From an uncultured Acetatifactor sp. (lineage in GTDB: Bacteria > Bacillota > Clostridia > Lachnospirales > Lachnospiraceae), in NCBI GenBank assembly GCA_910586215.1, contig CAJUGH010000005.1:62001-126000 (forward strand): a stretch of 64,000 bases of DNA, given 5' to 3'. Of this stretch, positions 1-9,131 are shown in pieces; the first letter of the stretch is position 1, and every line of letters begins with the position of its first letter. The position numbers were made by a program, and so were the translations under genes. Below the pieces are notes generated by a model. That model was given only the letters and a program-made list of their open reading frames with translations, was not told where the DNA came from and did no database searches.

Positions 1-1
1 A

Positions 2-1057
2 GGACTAGACAGTTCTAGCATTGTGGGAATCATCTGTGATGAACTTAAACAAGCTCATAAGGATGCGGAGGAGCTGACAACCGTATCCATAGGCTTCCCT
101 AACGACAAAGACATAAACGAGCTTGGATTCTGCCATCAAGTTACAGACTTCTGCCGATGCGGGGAACATATCATCACGCCAGACATTGACTCTGTTCTGG
201 AGCACTTGGAACAAATTGTATGGCATCAAGATGAGCCATTGCCGCATTTAGGTGCAGAAGTATCCTATGCTGTCTTTAAGGGTGCAGCAGATAATGGCTG
301 TGGCGTTTTTTTTGATGGACAGGGAGGCGATGAGGGACTGGCGGGATATTACGGCTATTATGCTCATTATTTATGGAATATACTGACACGAAAAGGCATC
401 AGAAAATTTGGCACGGAATTAAACAAAATAGTCGCATCCTCCAGCATGACCCGGAAACTGGCAATATTATACATGCTTTATTTTAATATAGCCGCGGTAC
501 GGATCTGGGGAACTTCTATCAAACGAAACAAGTACATGAGCCATCGTTTAAGAAGAGCTGTTGACACAAGCAATCTACAGATGTTCTTCTCTTCCAAGGA
601 CGGGACAGGAAGACAGATCGAGGATTACCTATATGGTTCGCTGCCTGGCATTCTGCACTGGGAAGACCGAAACTCCATGGCATCTTCGGTGGAGACGAGA
701 CTGCCGTTTCTAGACTATGAATATGTTGAAAAGGTTCTGTCTGTTGATTTAAACGAAAAAATTAAGAACGGATATACTAAAGTTCCCCTTAGGGAGTATA
801 TGTCGGGGCTCTTGCCCGATGAAGTAATCTGGAGAAAAAACAAGCTGGGATTTCCAGCGCCCACCAGCAGATGGTTTTGGGAGATTCCTCGAGAATACTT
901 CATGGATCTGCTTGAACAGCCTCGCAGTGCAGAGTTTTTCAATTTAAAAAAAATAGAAAAAGACTATCTGCGCAAATGCGGTAACGAAGAAATGATGGCA
1001 AAGTTTATTCTTGTGGAGCTTTGGATGCGAAAATTTGACATGAGAATAGCCCAATAA
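2..1057 (+). CDS. Asparagine-synthase-like amidotransferase, C-terminal part (5' cut by window edge)
   Basis: The reading frame is already open at base 2, where the codons read GLDSSS, the end of the SGGLDSS ATP-pyrophosphatase loop of class B asparagine synthases; the GTG at 23 lies inside this motif and is not the start. A second ATP-site signature, GQGGDE, follows at about 325-345. The N-terminal glutaminase domain must lie outside the window. In sugar clusters such enzymes (WbpS type) convert the carboxylate of a uronic acid to an amide, which fits the uronate-forming dehydrogenase two genes downstream. The role in uronamide formation is inference; plain asparagine synthesis is the alternative. 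Confidence 0.85.
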   Translation, partial: GLDSSSIVGIICDELKQAHKDAEELTTVSIGFPNDKDINELGFCHQVTDFCRCGEHIITPDIDSVLEHLEQIVWHQDEPLPHLGAEVSYAVFKGAADNGCGVFFDGQGGDEGLAGYYGYYAHYLWNILTRKGIRKFGTELNKIVASSSMTRKLAILYMLYFNIAAVRIWGTSIKRNKYMSHRLRRAVDTSNLQMFFSSKDGTGRQIEDYLYGSLPGILHWEDRNSMASSVETRLPFLDYEYVEKVLSVDLNEKIKNGYTKVPLREYMSGLLPDEVIWRKNKLGFPAPTSRWFWEIPREYFMDLLEQPRSAEFFNLKKIEKDYLRKCGNEEMMAKFILVELWMRKFDMRIAQ

Positions 1058-1101
1058 GTATCTTCAGCCTATTTTAGCCATGGGAGAGGAATTTTCCAAA
1101 A

Positions 1102-2310
1102 ATGAAAATAGTACATTGCTGCTTATCCAATACCTATAACGAAGGATATACTTACCAAGAAAATTTATTGTCCATACAGAACAAGCAGGACGGCCATGAG
1201 GTCTGGATAGTGGCATCTACAGAAATATATAAGGACAACAAGTACATCGGATATGTGGAGCCGGGTTCCTACATCAATACAGCAGGAATAAATGTAATTC
1301 GGGTTCCTTACATAAAAGTGATAAATAACTCTATCAGTCATAAGTTCAGGGCATACAAAGGAGTGCGTTCCATTCTGGACACAATAGGCCCTCATCTTAT
1401 TGTGTTTCATGGAATTGCCGCATGGGAGTTGAAGTCCGTCTCCAAATATGCCGCAGACAATGGAATTGTGTTTTATATCGATAACCATGCCAGCCTTATC
1501 AATTCGGGCCATGGCTGGTTCTCAAAAAACATCCTACATGGCATATTTTATAGACATGTCTTACTGAGAGCCCTTCCCGCCGCAGAAAAAGTATTGTGCA
1601 TCGGAACGGACGAATACGATTTTGCAAGGACAGTCTATAAGGTTCCCACAGCCAAGCTGGAACTGTGGCCCTTGGGAGGCAACATCCAAACGGACGAGGA
1701 GTACTATCGAATCCGCGAACGCCGCCGACATCAGCTGGATGTTAACGATAACACCATAGTATTTATGCACTCCGGAAAAATGAACAAGGATAAAAAAACC
1801 AAAGAACTATTGCAGACTTTTAGCAGTGTGAAGGATGAAAGATTCGCTTTGCTAATCGCCGGAGAATTTCTAGAGAATACAGAAGAGATACATGACCTAA
1901 TTCGCCAGGATCTGCGCATTCGTTATCTTGGGTGGGCAAGCGGAGAAGAACTCTTGGAATTGCTGGCAGCGGCAGATGTATATCTGCAGCCGGGGAGTAT
2001 GTCGGCCACAATGCAGAACGCAATGTGCTGTAGATGCGCAGTAGTTGTACAGCCTACAGACATATATCAATATTTTCTGGAAGAAACAGGGGTATATGTG
2101 CAGACTCAGGCAGAGCTGGAGCAATTTCTGCTGGATGTATCCTGTGGAAAGGTAGAAATCAGCAAATTGAAGCAGCTCCATTTTAATAGGGCAAAAAAAT
2201 TGTTGGATTATCGGAACATTGCAAAGAGGCTATATGGAGAATCAGAAAGCAATGCCTACCAGAAAGGGAAGGCAGAACTGGAAGCAGACAAGGGGGACAG
2301 TTCAAGATGA
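1102..2310 (+). CDS. Glycosyltransferase, GT-B fold (GT4-like)
   Basis: A 402-residue cytosolic protein with the two-lobe GT-B pattern. The C-terminal lobe starts near residue 215 with a phosphate-binding-loop-like stretch (HSGKMNKDKKT), and a later segment (GWASGEELLELLAAADVYLQPG) is the usual donor-binding region of GT4-like enzymes, although the classical EX7E signature is degenerate. A GAGAGGA ribosome site lies about 11 bases upstream of the ATG. The stop overlaps the ATG of the next gene (ATGA), so the two are translationally coupled. It probably adds one sugar to the lipid-linked repeat unit; donor and linkage cannot be read from sequence. Confidence 0.75.
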   Translation: MKIVHCCLSNTYNEGYTYQENLLSIQNKQDGHEVWIVASTEIYKDNKYIGYVEPGSYINTAGINVIRVPYIKVINNSISHKFRAYKGVRSILDTIGPHLIVFHGIAAWELKSVSKYAADNGIVFYIDNHASLINSGHGWFSKNILHGIFYRHVLLRALPAAEKVLCIGTDEYDFARTVYKVPTAKLELWPLGGNIQTDEEYYRIRERRRHQLDVNDNTIVFMHSGKMNKDKKTKELLQTFSSVKDERFALLIAGEFLENTEEIHDLIRQDLRIRYLGWASGEELLELLAAADVYLQPGSMSATMQNAMCCRCAVVVQPTDIYQYFLEETGVYVQTQAELEQFLLDVSCGKVEISKLKQLHFNRAKKLLDYRNIAKRLYGESESNAYQKGKAELEADKGDSSR

Positions 2311-3623
2311 TGAAGGAAGAATTGCTGCAAAAAATAGCGGCTCGCCAGATCGTGTGCGGAGTCGTAGGTCTTGGCTACGTAGGCCTGCCCTTAGCCGTGG
2401 AAAAGGCAAAGGCTGGCTTCAGAACCATCGGTTTCGATGTTCAGGACAAGAAGGTCGCCATGGTGAATCAAGGGTACAATTATATAGGGGATGTGGTGGA
2501 TAACGAGCTGGAGGATCTGGTTCGGCAGGGGATGCTGAGGGGAACCTCCGATTTCAGCATGATAGGGCAGGCCGACTTCATAGCCATATGCGTGCCCACG
2601 CCATTGGACAAGCATCAGGAGCCGGACATCAGCTATGTTAGATCCTCGGTGGAAGCAATTTCACATCACCTAAAGCCCCGTACTATGGTGGTTCTGGAGT
2701 CCACTACATATCCTGGAACCACGGAGGATCTGGTAAAGCCGATTCTGGAAAGCAATTCGGGACTGAAATGCGGTGTTGACTTCTACCTCGGCTTCTCTCC
2801 AGAGCGGGTGGATCCAGGCAACCTCATATACAAGACGAAAAATACCCCAAAGGTAGTGGGCGGGATAGGAAGCGATGCAACGGAAGTAATCGCCGCGATG
2901 TACAGGGCCGTTCTGGAGGGGGACGTATGCGAGGTTTCCTCTCCTGCCATTGCAGAGATGGAGAAGATTCTGGAGAATACATACCGCAACGTGAACATCG
3001 GACTGATCAACGAACTGGGAAGGCTTTGCCATGAGATGGGGATATCCGTCTGGGAGGTAATAGATGCCGCCAAGACGAAGCCCTACGGATTTCAAGCGTT
3101 CTATCCAGGGCCGGGGCTGGGAGGACACTGCATTCCATTGGATCCCTACTACTTGACCTGGAAGGCCAGAGAATATGGATTCCACACCACTTTAATAGAA
3201 AACAGTATGGTGATCAATGACGCGCAGCCCTTATACTGCGTAGATAGAGCGATGCATATCCTAAATCGAAACAAAAAAGCGATAAACGGGGCAAAAGTAC
3301 TGGTGTTGGGAGTGGCATATAAACAAGACATAGATGATTATAGGGAAAGCCCTGCCATCAAGGTAATCGAGGAGCTGCACAAGGTTGGTGCAGAAGTGGA
3401 TTTCTATGATCCATGGATATCGGAATACCGTGAAAACGGAAAGACCATAAAGGGGCAAGAAACTCTCTCTCCAAGAATGGTATCTGCATATGATCTTGTC
3501 ATAATTACAACTGCACATTCTAATGTGGACTATGAAATGGTCCAAAAGAATGCAAAAATGATATTTGACACAAAGAACGTTACCAAAAATCTCAGTTGCA
3601 GGAAGAACATCGAGATCTTATAA
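2307..3623 (+). CDS. wbpA: UDP-N-acetylglucosamine 6-dehydrogenase (WbpA type)
   Basis: A 438-residue UDP-sugar dehydrogenase that oxidises C6 of UDP-GlcNAc to the uronate using NAD. The Rossmann motif GLGYVG sits at residues 21-26. The catalytic cysteine is Cys275 in GGHCIP, within a PGPGLGGHCIPLDPYYL block that favours the WbpA/WecC branch over UDP-glucose dehydrogenase. The C-terminal UDP-binding domain starts near 315. Length is normal for the family. It overlaps the upstream glycosyltransferase by 4 bases and is followed by a WbpB-like gene, the order seen in UDP-GlcNAc3NAcA pathways. WecC (ManNAc substrate) is the alternative, but WbpB and WbpE partners favour WbpA. Confidence 0.88.
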   Translation: MMKEELLQKIAARQIVCGVVGLGYVGLPLAVEKAKAGFRTIGFDVQDKKVAMVNQGYNYIGDVVDNELEDLVRQGMLRGTSDFSMIGQADFIAICVPTPLDKHQEPDISYVRSSVEAISHHLKPRTMVVLESTTYPGTTEDLVKPILESNSGLKCGVDFYLGFSPERVDPGNLIYKTKNTPKVVGGIGSDATEVIAAMYRAVLEGDVCEVSSPAIAEMEKILENTYRNVNIGLINELGRLCHEMGISVWEVIDAAKTKPYGFQAFYPGPGLGGHCIPLDPYYLTWKAREYGFHTTLIENSMVINDAQPLYCVDRAMHILNRNKKAINGAKVLVLGVAYKQDIDDYRESPAIKVIEELHKVGAEVDFYDPWISEYRENGKTIKGQETLSPRMVSAYDLVIITTAHSNVDYEMVQKNAKMIFDTKNVTKNLSCRKNIEIL

Positions 3624-3636
3624 GGAGATATGGGAT

Positions 3637-4722
3637 ATGAAATATGCGTTAATCGGTTGTGGGCGAATCGCCACCAATCATGTCAAGGCCGCCATTGGAA
3701 ATGAGTTCCAGATCGTAGGTGTATGTGATGTGATCCCTGAGAGGATGGAGGCGCTTCTATCCAGACACGGACTGGCTCAGGATGTCTCCATCAAGCGCTA
3801 TACCGACTACAAACAAATGCTAATTGATGCCTCCCCTGGGTTGGTCAGCATTGCCACAGAGAGCGGTCTTCATGCCGAGATCGCACTGCGCTGCATTGAG
3901 AAGGGAATTCATGTGATCATCGAGAAACCAATGGCCATGTCTCTGCAGGATGCGGATAAGATCATCCAGCTATCGGAGAAAATGCATGTGAAGGTTTCCG
4001 TGTGCCATCAAAACCGCTTTAACATCGCAGTACAGGAGCTGAGGAAAGCGCTGACAGAGGGAAGGTTCGGCAGGCTGTCCCATGGATCCGTCCACGTCCG
4101 ATGGAACCGAGGTCAAGAATACTATGAACAAGCGCCGTGGCGGGGGACGTGGGCTCAAGATGGGGGCACATTGATGAATCAGTGCATTCACGGAATCGAT
4201 CTTCTCAGATGGACTTTTGGGGACGAAGTGGAGGAGGTATATGGTCAAACCAGACAGCAGTTTCATCGCTATCTGGAAGCCGAGGATGTGGGGATGGCTG
4301 TGGTGAAATTCAAAAACGGGGCCATTGCTACCATCGAGGGAACTACCAACGTATATCCCCGGAATCTGGAAGAAACCTTATACGTGTTCGGCGAGAACGG
4401 AACCGTGAAGATCGGCGGCAAATCCACCACGAACATAGATGTATGGGACTTTGCTGATGCGACAGATGCAGATCGACAAAAAAGGGGACTACAGGAGGCT
4501 ACCAGCAATGTCTATGGAAATGGTCACACCAGCCTTTTTGCGGACATGGCTGACGCAATTTCAAACCACCGAAAGCCTTACATTGATGCCTACGCCGGCA
4601 GGAACGCTCTGGAGTTGGTTTTGGCCGTCTACAAGAGCCAGAAGGAAGGGCGCCCGGTAAGCTTACCTCTGACCGACTTCGCAAGCACCGACATGGCAGG
4701 GACATTCTGGCAGAACCCATAA
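3637..4722 (+). CDS. wbpB: Gfo/Idh/MocA oxidoreductase (WbpB type, 3-dehydrogenase)
   Basis: Start chosen at 3637 because an AAGGAG site lies just upstream and the protein then opens with the Rossmann motif (YALIGCGRIATNH); upstream codons in frame overlap wbpA. The 361-residue protein has the family EKP motif (IIEKPMAMS, Lys of the active site) and a C-terminal beta-sheet domain with GGTLMNQCIHGIDLLRW. WbpB oxidises C3 of UDP-GlcNAcA to the 3-keto sugar, which the DegT aminotransferase at 7812 would then aminate. The gene follows wbpA by 13 bases in one operon. Confidence 0.82.
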   Translation: MKYALIGCGRIATNHVKAAIGNEFQIVGVCDVIPERMEALLSRHGLAQDVSIKRYTDYKQMLIDASPGLVSIATESGLHAEIALRCIEKGIHVIIEKPMAMSLQDADKIIQLSEKMHVKVSVCHQNRFNIAVQELRKALTEGRFGRLSHGSVHVRWNRGQEYYEQAPWRGTWAQDGGTLMNQCIHGIDLLRWTFGDEVEEVYGQTRQQFHRYLEAEDVGMAVVKFKNGAIATIEGTTNVYPRNLEETLYVFGENGTVKIGGKSTTNIDVWDFADATDADRQKRGLQEATSNVYGNGHTSLFADMADAISNHRKPYIDAYAGRNALELVLAVYKSQKEGRPVSLPLTDFASTDMAGTFWQNP

Positions 4723-4734
4723 GGAGGGAAAACA

Positions 4735-5133
4735 ATGCTAAAGGTTGGCGACAGCTATGGGCAGAGTTTTGTAGCCACAGATCAGATCATAAAAGACATA
4801 GCGAAGGTTTCCGGAGACATCAACCCCATTCATCTGGACGAAGCATATGCAAGCAAAAGTATTTTCGGCAGGCGTATCGCTCACGGATTGTTCTGCTTGA
4901 ATGCAATCTCCATGATCTTGGGAAACCACTTCCCTGGCAGGGGTACCATACTGTTATTCCAGAGCTTTGAATATAAAGCTCCGGTTTATATCGGCGACAT
5001 CATCACTGTGGAAGTAACTGTCACCGAGGTCATGCCTAAGGGAATTTATCTTTTATCTATTGTCTGCCAAGATCAAAACCAGAGAAAGGTTCTCACCGGC
5101 ATTTCAAAGGTGAAATGGGAAAATACAACATGA
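4735..5133 (+). CDS. MaoC-like (R)-specific enoyl-CoA hydratase
   Basis: A 132-residue single hot-dog protein. The catalytic hydratase-2 dyad is visible in GDINPIHLD (Asp28, His33), followed by AHG at residues 49-51. These enzymes hydrate trans-2-enoyl-CoA (for example crotonyl-CoA) to (R)-3-hydroxyacyl-CoA. AAGGAGG precedes the ATG, and the stop overlaps the start of the next gene, an LpxD-like acyltransferase, as ATGA. A fatty-acid-type hydratase inside a nucleotide-sugar operon and coupled to an N-acyltransferase suggests that it prepares a 3-hydroxyacyl donor for the amino sugar. That link is inference; the family call is firm. Confidence 0.85.
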   Translation: MLKVGDSYGQSFVATDQIIKDIAKVSGDINPIHLDEAYASKSIFGRRIAHGLFCLNAISMILGNHFPGRGTILLFQSFEYKAPVYIGDIITVEVTVTEVMPKGIYLLSIVCQDQNQRKVLTGISKVKWENTT

Positions 5134-6026
5134 GACTTTCAGACTTTATTGGCATACTTGAGGGAAAACTGCTCTCCGATGGCGATTTCGACACATTGGA
5201 ATACTGCACCGCCACATGCGCACAAAGATTCTTGACTTTTTTGGAGAACCCGAAGTATCTGACCAAAATCAGCCCAAAGGCAAGCTGTGTATTTGTCACA
5301 AGAGAGAACGTGTCCCAGCTTCCAAGCCACTTGGGTGGAATTATGGAATGCGATGATCCTAAGTGGCAGTTTGTCTTATTGCATAACCATCTGGCCAACT
5401 GTGAGCACTATGCGGGAGCTGGCTTCAGAACTATCATCGGAAAAAACTGCTCTATAAGCCCACTGGCCTACATATCGGATAAAAATGTAGTTATCGGAGA
5501 TGGCGTATATGTGGGAGCGTTCAGCGTCATAAACAAGAACGTCCGCATCGGAAACTACTGTGCTATCCATGAAAACTGTGTCATTGGGGGCAAAAGCTTC
5601 AATTATGCAAAGACTAGAAATGACAAATTCATTGGAATGGCAGATACAGGGCAAGTTGTTCTGGAGGACAATGTGGAAATCTGTCCCCATTGCCATGTCG
5701 CCTCTGCCCCTTTGCCCTCCGATGTCACATATCTGGGAGAGGGTGTCAAGCTGGATGCATTCGTGCACATAGGCCATGGAACGAAAGTTGGCAGAAGAAC
5801 GCTGATCCCCGCTGGGGCACAGATCGCAGGGAATGTGACTATCGGAGAGGATGCATGGATAGGAGTCAATGCAACTATTGCGAACAGAATCACGATCCGG
5901 AACCAGGGGCGCGTCAGTCTGGGAGCCGTAGTCACGAGGGATGTGGACGAGGGACAGACGGTTTCAGGAAACTTCGCAATCCCACACGAAAGATTCATCC
6001 GCAATCTAAAGGACAGCGCAAGGTAA
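5130..6026 (+). CDS. LpxD-like left-handed beta-helix N-acyltransferase
   Basis: Start taken at 5130, where ATGA overlaps the stop of the MaoC gene; an in-frame ATG at 5115 is less likely. The 298-residue protein has an LpxD-like N-terminal domain (to about residue 105) followed by hexapeptide repeats (for example VVIGDGVYVGAFSVI, VTIGEDAWIGVNATI). The likely catalytic histidine is in HIGHG near residue 215. LpxD relatives in Firmicutes, which lack lipid A, acylate the amino group of UDP-amino sugars. Translational coupling to the hydratase suggests a 3-hydroxyacyl group as donor. It shares its end (VSGNFAI-H) with the protein at 13789. Confidence 0.82.
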   Translation: MRLSDFIGILEGKLLSDGDFDTLEYCTATCAQRFLTFLENPKYLTKISPKASCVFVTRENVSQLPSHLGGIMECDDPKWQFVLLHNHLANCEHYAGAGFRTIIGKNCSISPLAYISDKNVVIGDGVYVGAFSVINKNVRIGNYCAIHENCVIGGKSFNYAKTRNDKFIGMADTGQVVLEDNVEICPHCHVASAPLPSDVTYLGEGVKLDAFVHIGHGTKVGRRTLIPAGAQIAGNVTIGEDAWIGVNATIANRITIRNQGRVSLGAVVTRDVDEGQTVSGNFAIPHERFIRNLKDSAR

Positions 6027-6083
6027 AGGCAACCGCCTCAAAGAATAGGCCAGGGCCGCAAAAGCAGCAAGGAGGGTTCGGGT

Positions 6084-6818
6084 ATGGACTTTACATATAT
6101 AGGATATTCCAGACTGATAACAAAACTCAGAGATCAAGGCTATGCCATCGCAAACTACCAGACCTGGAAGGAGATGGGGCGCTGCGTGATCCTGCGTCAT
6201 GATGTGGACAATGATCTGGAGCGGGCGGCGAAGCTGGCAGAATTCGAACAATCCCTGGGAATACGCAGCACGTATTTTTTGTTGCTCACCAGCGACTTCT
6301 ATAATGTGTTCTCCAAAGAGTCGGAGAAGCTCCTTAAGCGAATTTGGGGGGGGCGCCACGACATTGGCCTGCACTTTGACGAAGCCCGCTATCCGAAAGC
6401 ATTAGGAGATCCGCAGGCTTTAACGGACAAGATTCTATATGAGGCAGATATCTTGAGCATGGCCACGGGAATGCCGGTTTCTGTCGTCTCCATGCATCGT
6501 CCGAGCCGAGGAATTTTGGACGCCGATATCCATATACCTAACATGGTAAACAGTTACGGGAAAACATTCTTCCGTAAATTTAAGTACCTTTCCGATTCAA
6601 GACGCCGCTGGCGAGAACCCATAGAAGAGATCATTGACAGTGCGGAATATGATCGGCTCCACATTCTGACACATCCCTTCTGGTATTCAGAAAAAGAACG
6701 GGATATGCACCATGCAGTGGCTGGCTTCATCAACTCAGCCAACCTGCAGCGCTATTGCCAGATGGAGAAAAATATAACGGATCTAGAATCCATCATGGGG
6801 CGTGGGGAGGTGTTGTAA
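6084..6818 (+). CDS. Polysaccharide-deacetylase-like (NodB/WalW-type) protein
   Basis: A 244-residue protein with a GGAGGG ribosome site 8 bases before the ATG. The metal-binding start motif RHDVDN is at residues 38-43, a second conserved block (HDIGLHFD) near residue 92, and a late HPFWY near residue 195 could provide the distal histidine. These features match the carbohydrate esterase 4-like fold in polysaccharide clusters. It may remove an acetyl group from a sugar intermediate or glycan, but activity is unproven. A run of eight G (6346-6353) encodes Trp-Gly-Gly in the middle of the gene. Its stop overlaps the next start (TAATG). Confidence 0.7.
   Translation: MDFTYIGYSRLITKLRDQGYAIANYQTWKEMGRCVILRHDVDNDLERAAKLAEFEQSLGIRSTYFLLLTSDFYNVFSKESEKLLKRIWGGRHDIGLHFDEARYPKALGDPQALTDKILYEADILSMATGMPVSVVSMHRPSRGILDADIHIPNMVNSYGKTFFRKFKYLSDSRRRWREPIEEIIDSAEYDRLHILTHPFWYSEKERDMHHAVAGFINSANLQRYCQMEKNITDLESIMGRGEVL
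6346..6353 (+). repeat. G8 homopolymer tract inside coding sequence
   Basis: Eight consecutive G encode Trp-Gly-Gly at about residues 88-90 of the deacetylase-like gene. The gene is open here (ON length); gain or loss of one G would truncate it mid-protein. Similar tracts occur at 14823, 24662 and 55577. Confidence 0.7.
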
Positions 6819-7735
6819 TGGCGATCACTGCACAAGATATTTTACGTTATCTGGAAACCACGGAACACCAAGTCCGATTGGAGGGAAACAGCGCTGTCCA
6901 AATCATAGGATTCTGTTCCCTTAACTATCCCAGAGCGGAATGTATCACATGGGTCAAAGACATTAGACCCGGCTGTCTGGACGGATTCTCTCATTGCAAT
7001 AGCTGCATTATAGTCTCCAAAGAAAGAACAAGCAGCCCCATGGACAACTGCTGCTTTCTTGTCACTGAAAATCCTAAGGCCGTCTTCTTCAGTGTTCTTG
7101 CACATTTTTGGAGCGAGGCCTCTTGGGAGGGCGTTGCTTCCAGCGCAATCGTAGAATCGGATAGGGTCGGAGAACATGTAACCATAGGGCATCACTGCTA
7201 TGTGGGGCGAGACGTATCCATAGGTTCAGGAACGATTATAGAACACAATGTCAGTATCTATCACAAGGTAAGCATCGGTCGGAATTGCCATATTCATTCC
7301 GGAACAGTCATCGGAACGGATGGCTTTGGATACTACATGGACTCTGAAGGACATCCTGGCAAGGTGATTCATTATGGCGGAGTGCGAATCGGCGATGAAG
7401 TAGAGATCGGAGCCAACAATACCATTTCCCGGGGAACTATAGACGACACCATCATAGATAGCTTTACAAAGACAGACAATCTCTGCCACATCGCCCACAA
7501 CTGCCGTCTCGGCAGAGGCGTCCTCTTGACGGCAAACACAGTTCTTGCCGGAAGCGTCACCCTGAAAGAAGGCGTTTACATCGGTCCCGGGGGCATTATA
7601 AAGAATCAGCTCACATTGGGCGAAAATGCGTTCGTAGGGATCGGCGGCGTTGTGCTCAAGGACGTAGAACAGAATACGGTAGTAGCAGGGGTGCCCGCAA
7701 AGCCGTTGCGGAAGGTTGCTGCCGGAGACAAATAA
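6818..7735 (+). CDS. LpxD-like left-handed beta-helix acyltransferase (second)
   Basis: Start chosen at 6818, where TAATG overlaps the previous stop and GGGAGG lies upstream. The 305-residue protein has an N-terminal mixed domain to about residue 105, then hexapeptide repeats and the LpxD-like block GTDGFGYYMD. The candidate catalytic histidine is in CHIAHN near residue 226. It ends with a bacterial-transferase signature (VVAGVPAKPLRK). It is closer to canonical LpxD/WbpD-like enzymes than the transferase at 5130. Two acyltransferases in one operon may acylate different amino groups or different sugars. The acyl donor is not visible from sequence. Confidence 0.8.
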   Translation: MAITAQDILRYLETTEHQVRLEGNSAVQIIGFCSLNYPRAECITWVKDIRPGCLDGFSHCNSCIIVSKERTSSPMDNCCFLVTENPKAVFFSVLAHFWSEASWEGVASSAIVESDRVGEHVTIGHHCYVGRDVSIGSGTIIEHNVSIYHKVSIGRNCHIHSGTVIGTDGFGYYMDSEGHPGKVIHYGGVRIGDEVEIGANNTISRGTIDDTIIDSFTKTDNLCHIAHNCRLGRGVLLTANTVLAGSVTLKEGVYIGPGGIIKNQLTLGENAFVGIGGVVLKDVEQNTVVAGVPAKPLRKVAAGDK

Positions 7736-7811
7736 TCAAAACGTTGACAGAAGATATTGCTGATACAAGATAATCCAAATCATTAATTTTGCCAAGGAGA
7801 AAGCAGGGAAA

Positions 7812-8954
7812 ATGATGCAGTTCAGAGATTTAAACAGACAGTATGAAGCGCTGAAGGCAGAGATAGACAAAGGGATACAAGAGGTCATCTCCTCTTCTGC
7901 TTTTATCAGCGGCCGTCAAGTGGAGGCTCTGGAAGAAGAGCTTGCACAATACGTAGGGCTTAGGCACTGCATAGCCTGTGGGAACGGTACGGATGCGCTA
8001 TCCATGTCCCTAAGAGCGTGGGATCTAAAGGCAGGAGACTGTGCCTTTGTCCCCGATTTCACCTTTTTCGCATCTGCAGAAGCGGTGGCATTTGAAGGAG
8101 CGATACCTATTTTCGTGGACGTGGATCAGCGAACCTTCAACATGGATCCAGTAAAGCTTGAAGATGCGATCCGAAAAGTGCTTGTGGAAGGAAAGCTGGT
8201 TCCCAGAGCAGTGGTCACAGTGGACTTATTCGGGCTACCAGCGGACTATGACGCAATTCTGCCCATTGCGGAGAAGTATGGCCTAAAAGTACTGGAGGAC
8301 GGCGCTCAAGGCTTTGGCGGAGAACTACGGGGACGGCGAGCCTGCTCCTTCGGAGACATTTCCACTACCTCCTTTTTCCCGGCAAAGCCTCTGGGCTGCT
8401 ATGGAGACGGAGGAGCAATTTTTACAGATGACGATGATACGGCCGATTACCTGCGTTCGATTCGTGTGCACGGAAAGGGCGCTTACAAATATGACAATGT
8501 GCGGATCGGCAGAAACTCCAGACTGGACACTCTGCAAGCAGCCATTCTGCTGCCTAAGCTCCATGCATTCATCAGCCATGAACGAGATGAAGTGAATCAT
8601 GCGGCAGCAAGGTATACAGAGGGCCTGCGGGAGTGGGTCATTACCCCTTGCTTTGATGAAAGGTTTATTTCTTCATGGGCTCAGTACACCATTCAAGTGG
8701 AATCGGAACAGATTCGAAACGATCTGCAGCGGCACCTAAAACTGTCATGCATACCTACTATGGTGTATTATCCGATACCCATGCATCAGCAAAAGGCATT
8801 TTCTGACCTGGGAAAAACAGAAGGAAGCTATGAAGTTTCCGAACGTCTATGCAAGACTGTGCTGGCATTGCCTATGCACCCCTATCTGGAGGAGGCGGAA
8901 ATTGACTTTGTGGTTGAGAAGATAAGGGACTTTTATGAAGGTACAAGAATATGA
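7812..8954 (+). CDS. wbpE: DegT/DnrJ/EryC1/StrS aminotransferase (WbpE type)
   Basis: A 380-residue PLP enzyme. The PLP lysine is Lys192 in FFPAKPLGCYGDGG; the cofactor-phosphate loop is near GNGTDALS (residues 57-64), and the PLP-stacking aspartate is in EDGAQGFGG. Sequence style matches WbpE, which aminates UDP-3-keto-GlcNAcA to the 3-amino sugar using glutamate. With WbpA and WbpB in the same operon it completes UDP-GlcNAc3NA synthesis. ATGs at 7812 and 7815 are both possible starts. A 76-base gap separates it from the preceding gene. Confidence 0.85.
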   Translation: MMQFRDLNRQYEALKAEIDKGIQEVISSSAFISGRQVEALEEELAQYVGLRHCIACGNGTDALSMSLRAWDLKAGDCAFVPDFTFFASAEAVAFEGAIPIFVDVDQRTFNMDPVKLEDAIRKVLVEGKLVPRAVVTVDLFGLPADYDAILPIAEKYGLKVLEDGAQGFGGELRGRRACSFGDISTTSFFPAKPLGCYGDGGAIFTDDDDTADYLRSIRVHGKGAYKYDNVRIGRNSRLDTLQAAILLPKLHAFISHERDEVNHAAARYTEGLREWVITPCFDERFISSWAQYTIQVESEQIRNDLQRHLKLSCIPTMVYYPIPMHQQKAFSDLGKTEGSYEVSERLCKTVLALPMHPYLEEAEIDFVVEKIRDFYEGTRI

Positions 8955-9012
8955 AAGCCAATTTATCGTGTGCTAAGTCTCAACTTTTGATACTATGTTG
9001 TTTTATAGAGGT

Positions 9013-9131
9013 AAGTCTGTAATGACGTACAATCCAGAAAAAATGTTTTCACTGACACAGCAGCAGTTCTGCTAGATGATGGAAGAACTGAAGCGATAAG
9101 ACCTTATATTGAAGAGGATAAGAATAAATGA
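9013..9131 (+). pseudogene. Possible C-terminal remnant of an upstream gene
   Basis: About 39 codons are open here without a start, ending in a TGA that overlaps the ATG of the MBOAT remnant (ATGA). The translated tail (TDTAAVLLDDGRTEAIRPYI) looks like real protein. The tight overlap suggests it is what is left of the gene that used to precede the MBOAT gene. I cannot name the family. Confidence 0.3.

Noticed and set aside
2670..3185. Minus-strand frame of 171 codons
   Set aside because: Antisense shadow of the UDP-GlcNAc dehydrogenase; no ribosome site and odd composition.
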